A stretch of 5,491 nucleotides of DNA from positions 1 through 5,491 of the forward strand of contig JALWUZ010000371.1 of NCBI GenBank assembly GCA_027079895.1. Direction: 5' to 3'. The notes beneath the pieces are model-generated. The model worked only from the letters and a program-made list of their open reading frames with translations, was not told where the DNA came from and made no database searches. Shown piece after piece: positions 1 through 5,491 of the stretch (position 1 is the first letter of the stretch; each line of letters opens with the position of its first letter). The translations under genes and the position numbers were made by a program. Source of the DNA: Anaerolineae bacterium (GTDB lineage: Bacteria > Chloroflexota > Anaerolineae > B4-G1).

Positions 1-14
1 CCGTCTCCGGGACG

Positions 15-52
15 ACGACTTCAACTGCCGCCGGGCGGTTGAAGTCGTTTTT
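15..52 (+). terminator. Intrinsic-terminator-like hairpin with T-tract at the 5' end of the ATPase frame
   Basis: Left arm 15-29 pairs with right arm 34-48 around a GCCG loop (30-33): 14 Watson-Crick pairs plus one G-T wobble (26/37). The core is ACGACTTCAAC (15-25) against GTTGAAGTCGT (38-48). T48-T52 give five consecutive T on the + strand, so the polarity suits + strand transcription; there is no A-tract left of the stem for the opposite strand. The structure matches a Rho-independent terminator. It is odd because the ATPase frame runs through it without a stop and the candidate TTG start (39-41) is in the right arm. It may end an upstream transcript, act as an attenuator or sequester a start, or be a palindromic repeat read through as protein linker. 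The structure is certain; its function is inferred. Confidence 0.6.
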
Positions 53-1961
53 ACAATTCGTCGCTACCGAGCCGGAGACGCGGCTCACCGCCATCGCCGC
101 GCTGCTGCTGCTCGCCGGACTGGGGATGAGCCTGGGGGCGACCCTGGGGGCGGTCTGGATACCGGCCTGGCTTCCCACCCTGGCCTTCGCCGGCGCGATC
201 GCCGTCGGAGGCTACCCCATCGCCCGCCACGCCTGGCAGGAAACCTGGCTGGCCCACCGCCTGGGCATCAACACCCTGATGGTCATCGCCGTCACCGGGG
301 CGGGACTCATCGGCGAGTGGGCCGAGGCCGCCGTCGTCGTGGTGCTCTTCTCGCTGGGGGAGGCGTTGGAGGACTTCGCGGCGGAACAGGCCCGCTCCGC
401 GCTGGAAAGCCTGTTGGATTTGGCTCCCCCCGTCGCCCTAAAAATCCTCCCCTCCGGGCAAACGGAGGAGACGCCCGTCGAATCCCTGACCATCGGCGAC
501 CGGGTGCTGGTGCGGGCCGGCGACCGGGTCAGCGTGGACGGGGTAGTGCTCACCGGGGAAAGCGCGGTGGATCAATCCCCCATCACCGGCGAGAGCGTGC
601 CGGTAGAGAAACGGCCGGGGGACGAGGTCTTCGCCGGGACCGTCAACACCACCGGAACGCTGGAAGTCGAAGTCACCCGCTTGGCCGCCGACAACACCCT
701 GAACCGGATGATCGCTCTGGTGCAGGAGGCCCGCTCCCGCCAGGCCCCGGTGCAGCGGTTCATAGACCGCTTCGCCCGCTACTATACCCCCGGCGTGGCC
801 GTCGTCGCGCTGGTGATGGCCGCCGCCCCGCCGCTGCTCCTCGGTCAACCCTTCTGGGGGGAGCACGGCTGGCTGATGCGGGCCTTGCAGATGCTCATCA
901 TCGCCTGCCCCTGCGCGCTGGTCATCTCGACCCCGGTCAGCCTGGTCAGCGCGATGACCAACGGGGCCTCGCGGGGCGTCCTCATCAAAGGAGGCCGCTA
1001 CCTGGAAGCGTTGAGTCGGGTGCGGGTGTTCGCCTTCGACAAGACGGGCACGCTGACCGAGGGACGCCCCGTCGCCACCGACATCATTGACGTCTGCACC
1101 TGCGGCGAGTGCCCCGACGGGTGCGGCTTGCAGCACGCGGCGGCGGTCGAGTCGCAATCCGCCCATCCCCTGGCGCGGGCGATCGTGGAGGCGGCCCAGA
1201 CCAATCACCTGGAAATCCCTCTGGCCCAGGAGGTCTCCATCCTGGCCGGGCGCGGCGTGGAGGGAGTGGTCAACGGAGCCAACGTCACCGTCGCCAGCCA
1301 CGCCTACTTCGACGAGTACTTCCCCCACCCGGAGTTCGTCTGCCGTCGGGCCGACGAGTTGGCCGCCGAGGGGAAGACCGTCGTCCTCGTCCGGCACGAC
1401 GACGAGGTATGCGGCCTGTTCGGCGTGGCGGACACGCTCCGCCCCAACAGCCGGGACGCCCTGGCGGACTTGAAGGCTGTGGGCGGCGTCCGCACCGTGA
1501 TGCTGACCGGCGACAACCGCTCCGTCGCCGAGGCGATTGGGCGGCAGGCAGGGGTGGACGAGGTGCGGGCCGAACTCCTGCCGGAGGAGAAAGTCGCCGC
1601 CGTGGTGGAACTGGCGGAGCGGTACGGCAGCGTGGCGATGGTCGGCGACGGGGTCAACGACGCCCCCGCGCTGGCGCAGGCCGACGTGGGGATTGCGATG
1701 GGCGGGGCCGGCTCCGACCAGGCGATGGAGACGGCGGACGTGGTGCTGATGGGCGACGACCTGACCCACCTCCCCTTCCTCCTGGCCCTCAGCCGCCGGA
1801 CGAAACGGGTGGTGACGGCCAACATCGCCCTGGCGTTGGGGGTCAAGGCGGCGGTCTTCGTCCTGGCGGCGGCCGGCCTGGCGACGCTCTGGATGGCGAT
1901 CGTGGCCGACGTCGGCGCGTCGGTGGCGGTGATCGTGAACGGGATGCGGCTGAGGCGGTAA
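39..1961 (+). CDS. P1B-type heavy-metal-translocating ATPase (Zn/Cd/Pb type), probably 5'-truncated by the window edge
   Basis: Membrane pump that uses ATP to export soft divalent metal ions. Numbering from TTG 39: TM pairs at about 17-34/44-64 and 78-111, actuator-domain TGES at 183-186, TM5 about 247-268, TM6 with the metal-binding CPC at 290-292, phosphorylated Asp in DKTGTLT at D334, the P1B-specific HP at 376-377, and GDGVND at 536-541. K603 in TM7 and DVG at 624-626 in TM8, with CPC, fit the Zn/Cd/Pb (ZntA/CadA) subgroup rather than the Cu or Co groups; substrate is inferred. A Cys cluster (C353, C355, C358, C362) follows the phosphorylation site. The protein stops just after TM8. TTG 39 is the first start-like codon in the visible frame, but it sits inside a hairpin, lacks a clear ribosome binding site, and the frame is open to base 3. 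The next ATG (126) would cut TM1. The true start is therefore probably upstream, perhaps with an N-terminal HMA domain. The stop overlaps the next gene by one base. Family call very sure; start unsure. Confidence 0.95.
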   Translation: MKSFLQFVATEPETRLTAIAALLLLAGLGMSLGATLGAVWIPAWLPTLAFAGAIAVGGYPIARHAWQETWLAHRLGINTLMVIAVTGAGLIGEWAEAAVVVVLFSLGEALEDFAAEQARSALESLLDLAPPVALKILPSGQTEETPVESLTIGDRVLVRAGDRVSVDGVVLTGESAVDQSPITGESVPVEKRPGDEVFAGTVNTTGTLEVEVTRLAADNTLNRMIALVQEARSRQAPVQRFIDRFARYYTPGVAVVALVMAAAPPLLLGQPFWGEHGWLMRALQMLIIACPCALVISTPVSLVSAMTNGASRGVLIKGGRYLEALSRVRVFAFDKTGTLTEGRPVATDIIDVCTCGECPDGCGLQHAAAVESQSAHPLARAIVEAAQTNHLEIPLAQEVSILAGRGVEGVVNGANVTVASHAYFDEYFPHPEFVCRRADELAAEGKTVVLVRHDDEVCGLFGVADTLRPNSRDALADLKAVGGVRTVMLTGDNRSVAEAIGRQAGVDEVRAELLPEEKVAAVVELAERYGSVAMVGDGVNDAPALAQADVGIAMGGAGSDQAMETADVVLMGDDLTHLPFLLALSRRTKRVVTANIALALGVKAAVFVLAAAGLATLWMAIVADVGASVAVIVNGMRLRR

Positions 1962-3556
1962 TGGAGGGCGTCTCGCGGGCGGAGTGGCGGTGGGTCGCCC
2001 TGATTTCGCTGGCGGTGGTGCTCGTCTCCGCCGTCCCCTACGCCGCCGGATACCTCTCCCAGACGCCGCAGATGCGCTTCTCCGGGGCGATCTTCGACCG
2101 GGAGGATTACCACAGTTACCTCGGCCGGATGTGGCAGGGCTATCGCGGGGAGTGTGCGTTTCGCCTCCTGTTCACCCCGGAGGAACATCGCGGAGCCTGT
2201 CCCCAAGTCTTCTACATCGCCCTGGGACACCTGGCGCGGCTGCTGGGGCTGAGCCTCCCGCTGACCTACCAACTGGCGCGGATGGCCGGCGCCTTCCTCC
2301 TCCTGCTGACCGTGTACCGCTTCATCGCCTGGTTCGCAGCGGAGGAAGAGGTGCGCCGGGCGATCTTCCTGCTGGCGGTCGCCGCCTCCGGCCTGGGCTG
2401 GCTGACGGAATTGCTCTCCCCCACGCCGGCGGGCGGCATATCCCCCATTGACTTCTGGCTGATAGACGCCTACCTCCTCTTCTCCCTGCTGCTCTTTCCC
2501 CATTTCTCCGTCGCGGCGGCCCTCCTGCTTATGCTGTACCACCTGCTGTTTCGGGTGCTGGAATCCCCCACGACGACGCGCCGCCGGGAGGCAATCGCGG
2601 CGGTCGTCATCTCCATTGGGCTCGGCACGATTCACCCCCACGCGCTCCTCCTCGCCGACCTGGTGCCAGGCCTGTACCTGCTGTGGCGGATGTCCGTCGA
2701 ACGGCGGATACTGTGGCCGCCGCTGCTCGTGCTGTTGGCGATGGGGCTGGCCCAGGCCCCGCTGGTGCTGTACGACTACTGGGTCATGACCGCCAACCCG
2801 GTGTTCCGGGCCTGGGCGGAGCGCAACGTCACCCTCTCGCCGCCGCCGCGCTACTATCTCCTGGGATACGGCCCGTTGCTCCTGCTGGGATTGGGCGGTC
2901 TGCGGGCGGCCCGGCGTGCGACCCGCCGGAGCATCTTCCTGTTGATTTGGGTGACGGTCGTCTTCGTCGCGGCCTACCTCCCCTGGAAACTGCAACGGCG
3001 GTTCGTGGAGGGGGTACAGGTCGCCCTGAGCGTCCCAGCCGGGTATGGCTTGGTCGCGGGACTGCGCCGGATTCCCTGGTCGCCGCTGCGCCACCTGGCG
3101 GCCGCGCTGGTGCTGACCCTGGCGTCCCTCTCGCACATCTACATACTGACCGCGGACACCTTGTCAGCGGCGACGCGCTCGCCGGGGCTGTTCCATCCCG
3201 CCGACGAAGTGGCCGCCGTCGAGTGGCTCGGAACGCACTCCACCTGGCGGGATACGGTGCTGGCCTCCTACGAGACCGGCAACTGGCTCGTCGGGGCTAT
3301 CGGCCACCGGGTGGTGCTGGGGCACTGGTGCGAAACGGCGCACTCCGACCGCAAGGGGGCGGAGGTGCGGGCGTTCTTCTCCGGCGAACCGGGCTTCGAC
3401 CGCTGCGGGCTGCTGACCCGCTACGCCGTCGCCTACGTTTTCTACGGCCCGCAGGAGCGGCGGCTGGGGGATGGGACGAACGGACTGGTCGGGGTGGAGT
3501 GTATCTCTCCGGTGTTGTGGAGCGGGGACGTGGTGGTGTACCGGGTGACGCGGTGA
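1961..3556 (+). CDS. Polytopic membrane protein, GT-C/GT39-like putative glycosyltransferase
   Basis: About 531 residues with many hydrophobic segments: TM1 about 11-31, then helices within roughly 84-98, 105-125, 133-150, 168-200, 211-242, 250-272, 298-314, 323-340, 350-367 and 378-397, ending in a soluble domain of about 133 residues (399-531). The first loop has an acidic motif, DREDYHSY (46-53), where GT-C enzymes that use lipid-linked sugars carry catalytic acids. Later landmarks are HPH at 225-227, PWKLQRRF at 341-348, GHWCET at 454-459 with K465, and FYGPQE at 494-499. I recognise this architecture as a common but uncharacterised Chloroflexota type; the sugar-transfer role is inferred from topology and the acidic loop. 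The ATG overlaps the ATPase stop (TAATG), with GAGG at 1952-1955 as a weak ribosome binding site, which suggests translational coupling. It could instead be a non-enzymatic membrane protein of similar topology. Confidence 0.85.
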   Translation: MEGVSRAEWRWVALISLAVVLVSAVPYAAGYLSQTPQMRFSGAIFDREDYHSYLGRMWQGYRGECAFRLLFTPEEHRGACPQVFYIALGHLARLLGLSLPLTYQLARMAGAFLLLLTVYRFIAWFAAEEEVRRAIFLLAVAASGLGWLTELLSPTPAGGISPIDFWLIDAYLLFSLLLFPHFSVAAALLLMLYHLLFRVLESPTTTRRREAIAAVVISIGLGTIHPHALLLADLVPGLYLLWRMSVERRILWPPLLVLLAMGLAQAPLVLYDYWVMTANPVFRAWAERNVTLSPPPRYYLLGYGPLLLLGLGGLRAARRATRRSIFLLIWVTVVFVAAYLPWKLQRRFVEGVQVALSVPAGYGLVAGLRRIPWSPLRHLAAALVLTLASLSHIYILTADTLSAATRSPGLFHPADEVAAVEWLGTHSTWRDTVLASYETGNWLVGAIGHRVVLGHWCETAHSDRKGAEVRAFFSGEPGFDRCGLLTRYAVAYVFYGPQERRLGDGTNGLVGVECISPVLWSGDVVVYRVTR

Positions 3557-3571
3557 GCGCGTCCCCCGGTA

Positions 3572-3579
3572 GGGAGGTG
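3572..3579 (+). promoter_or_regulatory. Ribosome binding site that fixes the GTG start of the SagB-family gene
   Basis: GGGAGGTG at 3572-3579 contains the Shine-Dalgarno core GGAGG (3573-3577), six bases before GTG 3584. An ATG at 3582-3584 overlaps this GTG but is in another frame. The in-frame TGA at 3578-3580 inside the site rules out any earlier start, so GTG 3584 is the first possible start. Confidence 0.85.
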
Positions 3580-3583
3580 AGAT

Positions 3584-4315
3584 GTGGACGAGCCAGTGGG
3601 AGACATCTTTCAGCAGCAGACGAAGTACCGGCGGGGAGATCTGCCGCGCGGACGGTTGCGGTGGAGCGACAAGCCACCGGTGTACAAGCGGTATCTCGAC
3701 GCGCCGCAGATTCCCCTCAGCCGGCCCGTCGTGACCGGCGGCATGCCGCTCTGGGACGCGCTGCGGAGACGGCGCAGTGTCCGCAACTACCGCCCGGAGC
3801 CGCTGCGGGAGGCGGAACTCTCGCAACTGCTGTGGGCCGCGCAGGGCATCACCCGCCCCGGACGGCCCTACGGCTACCGCACGGCCCCTTCGGCCGGCGC
3901 GCTCTATCCGGTCGAGACCTACCTCCTGGTCAATCAAGCGGAGGGGATAGACGAGGGGCTCTACCACTACGCCGTCGAGGAGCACGTCTTGGAGCAACTG
4001 CGGGCGGGGGATTTCGCCCTGGAAGCGGCCCGCGCCGCGCTCGACCAGGTGCTCATCGCCAGGGCGGGGGCGGTGTTCATCTGGACGGCGGTCTTCGCCC
4101 GCTCGAAGTGGAAGTACCGCCAGCGGGCTTACCGCTACATCTACCTGGACGCCGGGCACATCGCGCAGAACGTCGCGCTGGCGGCGGTGGCCCTGGGATT
4201 GGGCAGTTGTCAGGTAGCCGCGCTGTACGACGACGAGATGAACGCCCTGTTGGGGGTGGACGGCGTCGAGGAGAGCGCGATCTACCTGACCGCCGTCGGG
4301 CGGGTGCGCGAGTGA
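3584..4315 (+). CDS. SagB/ThcOx-family FMN-dependent dehydrogenase (nitroreductase superfamily)
   Basis: A complete 243-residue protein with the SagB-type pattern: an N-terminal extension with TKYRRG (13-18) and a YKRYLDAPQIPL stretch (34-45), the FMN-contacting RRSVRNYRP (63-71), APSAGALYPVE (101-111), GLYHY (125-129), YLDAGHIAQN (187-196) and GLGSCQV (205-211). Known relatives are flavin enzymes that oxidise azolines to azoles in thiazole/oxazole-modified peptides; many others stand alone with unknown substrates. No YcaO cyclodehydratase, precursor peptide or peptide transporter lies in the window, and the 27-base gap upstream is too short for a precursor gene, so a peptide-maturation role is not supported here. 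It follows the membrane protein closely in the same direction and is probably its operon partner. It ends with TGA directly against the hisC stop. A general flavin oxidoreductase is the main alternative. Confidence 0.92.
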   Translation: MDEPVGDIFQQQTKYRRGDLPRGRLRWSDKPPVYKRYLDAPQIPLSRPVVTGGMPLWDALRRRRSVRNYRPEPLREAELSQLLWAAQGITRPGRPYGYRTAPSAGALYPVETYLLVNQAEGIDEGLYHYAVEEHVLEQLRAGDFALEAARAALDQVLIARAGAVFIWTAVFARSKWKYRQRAYRYIYLDAGHIAQNVALAAVALGLGSCQVAALYDDEMNALLGVDGVEESAIYLTAVGRVRE

Positions 4316-4318
4316 CTA
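4313..4318. other. Zero-gap convergent gene junction (TGACTA)
   Basis: TGA of the SagB-family gene (4313-4315, + strand) directly abuts TAG of hisC (4316-4318, - strand). There is no intergenic base, so any transcription terminator must lie inside the opposing coding sequence. Nearby stems are only about 5 bp (4290-4303 and 4325-4340) and lack T-tracts, so no intrinsic terminator is evident. Confidence 0.9.
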
Positions 4319-5419
4319 CCCGTCCGTGCCGGTCAGCACGCGCTCCAGGGCGGCGGTGAACCGCGCGTTCTGGGCGTGGCTGCCCACCGACACTCGGAGG
4401 AAATCCGGCAGGTCGTAGCCGCCGCACGGACGGACGATGACCCCCTGCGCCAACAGCCGCTCCTGCACCTCCGCCGCCTGGGGGCCGACCTCCACCAGGA
4501 TGAAGTTGGTGTGGCTGGGGACGTACCGCAGTCCCAGCCGCGCGAACTCCCCGTAGAGGTACTCCCGCTCCTGCCGGTTCAGGGCCACGTACCGGCGCAG
4601 AAACTCCTCATCGTCCAAAGCGGCCACGCCGGCGACCTGGGCCAGGTAGTTGACGGCGAAGGGCTCCTTGATTTTGCGCAGCGGCGCGATGACCTCCGGC
4701 CGCCCGACGGCGTACCCCAGCCGCACCCCTGCCAGTCCGTAGACCTTCGACAGCGTGCGCAGCACCAGCACGTTGGGCCGTCCCTCCCGCACGTAGCCCA
4801 GCCCGTCCGGGTAGTCGGGCGCGTCCACGAACTCGTGATACGCCTCGTCGAACACGACCAGCACCTCGTCGGGCACCTGGGCCATAAACTCCTCCACCTC
4901 GTCCGCCGTGACGATGGTCCCGGTGGGGTTGTTGGGGTTGCAGACGAAGACCAGTTTCGCCCCTTGCGCCGCGCGGTGCGCCATCGCCGGGAGGTCGAGC
5001 CGGAAGTCCCGCAACGGCGTCTTGACCAGCGTCCCCCGCATCGCGTGGACGTAGATGTCGTAGACGGGGAACGAGGAACGGCTGACGACGGCCACATCCC
5101 CCTCGTCGAGGTAGGCCATACAGGTCTGCATGATGAGCCCGTCGGCCCCGTTGCCCACCGTGATGTACTCCATGTCGAGGCCGAGACGGGCCGCCAACGC
5201 CCGCCGCAGGTAGTAACTCTGCCCGTCGGGGTAGCGGTTCAGATTGGGGAGGGCCGCCGCGATCGCCGCCGCCGCTTTCGGCGATGGGCCCAGGGGGTTC
5301 TCGTTCGAGGCCAGTTTCACGACATCCTCCAGGCCGTACTCCCGCTGCACTTCCTCGATGGGCTTGCCGGGGACGTAAGTCTCGATCCACCGGAGCCCCC
5401 GCTGTGGCTGAACAGGCAT
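4316..5419 (-). CDS. hisC: Histidinol-phosphate aminotransferase
   Basis: A 367-residue PLP-dependent, fold-type I aminotransferase. It converts imidazole-acetol phosphate and glutamate to L-histidinol phosphate and 2-oxoglutarate in histidine synthesis, in the cytoplasm. Landmarks: YVPGKPIEEV (15-24), SNENPLGPSP (38-47), RYPDG (62-66), GNGADG (89-94), NPNNPTGT (161-168), DEAYHEF (191-197), the PLP lysine K225 in TLSKVYGLAGVRLGY, and RPCGGYDLPDFLRVSVG (330-346) with a substrate-binding Arg at 342. Length is typical. ATG 5419 is chosen because GAGAGGTG (5431 down to 5424) precedes it at good spacing and an in-frame stop lies at 5450-5452. GNGADG differs from the more usual GNGSDE by losing the Glu, which is not a catalytic residue. 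No other his genes are in view; members of this family can also accept aromatic amino acids, so the exact substrate is probable, not proven. Confidence 0.93.
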   Translation of the reverse strand: MPVQPQRGLRWIETYVPGKPIEEVQREYGLEDVVKLASNENPLGPSPKAAAAIAAALPNLNRYPDGQSYYLRRALAARLGLDMEYITVGNGADGLIMQTCMAYLDEGDVAVVSRSSFPVYDIYVHAMRGTLVKTPLRDFRLDLPAMAHRAAQGAKLVFVCNPNNPTGTIVTADEVEEFMAQVPDEVLVVFDEAYHEFVDAPDYPDGLGYVREGRPNVLVLRTLSKVYGLAGVRLGYAVGRPEVIAPLRKIKEPFAVNYLAQVAGVAALDDEEFLRRYVALNRQEREYLYGEFARLGLRYVPSHTNFILVEVGPQAAEVQERLLAQGVIVRPCGGYDLPDFLRVSVGSHAQNARFTAALERVLTGTDG

Positions 5420-5423
5420 TGCG

Positions 5424-5431
5424 CACCTCTC
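5424..5431 (-). promoter_or_regulatory. Ribosome binding site of hisC
   Basis: On the minus strand the bases read GAGAGGTG, with AGAGG (5430-5426) six bases before the ATG at 5419. This supports the chosen start. The site lies in the 30-base gap between hisC and the stop of the preceding minus-strand gene, which leaves little room for a separate hisC promoter. Confidence 0.75.
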
Positions 5432-5449
5432 GTTGATGGGGTAGCGGCG

Positions 5450-5491
5450 TCACACCACGTAGACCGGACTGCTGAAGATCCACCCCCGCCC
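5450..5491 (-). CDS. C-terminal end of an unidentified protein (partial, cut by the window edge)
   Basis: Reading the minus strand from base 5491, an open frame gives 13 residues, GRGWIFSSPVYVV, then TGA at 5452-5450. It ends 30 bases before the hisC ATG, in the same direction and the same frame, as expected for the preceding gene of an operon. An aromatic-rich tail of the form W-x-F-(S/T)-(S/N)-P-(I/V)-Y-V recalls the ends of PHP-domain/CehA-McbA-type metallohydrolases, but 13 residues cannot establish this. Coding status is inferred from position and a non-random look; it could also be chance open frame in GC-rich DNA. Confidence 0.5.
   Translation of the reverse strand, partial: GRGWIFSSPVYVV

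Noticed and set aside
52..57. TACAAT, a good match to a sigma-70 -10 box, just after the hairpin
   Set aside because: There is no -35-like hexamer at 16-18 bases upstream (that region is CGCCGG within the stem), and a transcript starting there would lack a start codon preserving TM1.
552..596. TGES appears twice in the ATPase (residues 172-175 and 183-186)
   Set aside because: The first copy occupies the family's usual GxS position before the VDxSxxTGES motif; the match is coincidental and not a duplicated domain.
1109..1960. The + strand frame of the membrane protein stays open for about 850 bases upstream, inside the ATPase gene
   Set aside because: The translation is an Arg/Gly/Pro-rich low-complexity string typical of an off-frame reading of GC-rich DNA, with no recognisable domain. 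The recognisable membrane protein begins at ATG 1961, coupled to the ATPase stop.
438..3136. Long open frames on the minus strand opposite the ATPase and the membrane protein
   Set aside because: Their composition is His/Arg/Gly/Gln- or Ser/Arg-rich without motifs, as expected when the opposite strand is a GC-rich coding gene.
3557..3583. Possible RiPP precursor peptide upstream of the SagB-family gene
   Set aside because: The gap is only 27 bases and contains an in-frame stop and the ribosome binding site, so there is no room for a precursor gene.
4290..4340. Small hairpins (4290-4303 and 4325-4340) near the convergent junction as possible terminators
   Set aside because: Stems are only about 5 bp with no T-tract on either strand; such stems are frequent by chance at this base composition.
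2683..4359. Long + strand frame spanning the membrane protein, the SagB-family gene and the start of hisC
   Set aside because: It crosses three well-supported genes in a different frame and is Gly/Arg/Ala-rich with no domain, so it is a shadow.

Overview
The window is dense, GC-rich DNA (clearly well above 60% G+C by eye) with almost no intergenic space. It comes from a bacterial chromosome. The gene content and the style of the large membrane protein (first-loop acidic motif, QRRF segment, GHWxET...K tail) suggest a member of the Chloroflexota. That placement is an inference from protein style, not proven by any marker in the window.

Bases 1-4315 carry three genes on the + strand. First is a P1B-type heavy-metal-exporting ATPase, most like the Zn/Cd/Pb (P1B-2) group. 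Its reading frame is still open at the left edge, so its N-terminus is probably missing. Its stop codon overlaps the ATG of a roughly 531-residue polytopic membrane protein (TAATG, 1959-1963), a GT-C/GT39-like putative glycosyltransferase with an extracytoplasmic C-terminal domain. After 27 bases and a strong ribosome binding site comes a 243-residue SagB/ThcOx-type flavin oxidoreductase starting at GTG 3584. Spacing suggests co-transcription of all three, but no pathway obviously links them.

Bases 4316-5491 are on the - strand: hisC (histidinol-phosphate aminotransferase), preceded 30 bases upstream by the last 13 codons of another gene ending in WIFSSPVYVV, which is cut by the right edge. 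The SagB-family gene and hisC converge with no base between their stop codons.

The most unusual item is at the extreme left. A nearly perfect 15-bp hairpin (15-48) followed by five T residues has the full form of an intrinsic terminator, yet it lies in the open reading frame leading into the metal ATPase and contains the only usable early start codon. No CRISPR array, tRNA, rRNA, insertion sequence or phage gene was seen. No complete new multi-gene system can be claimed; the best leads are the terminator-like hairpin, the Cys cluster in the ATPase, and the SagB-type enzyme without visible partners.
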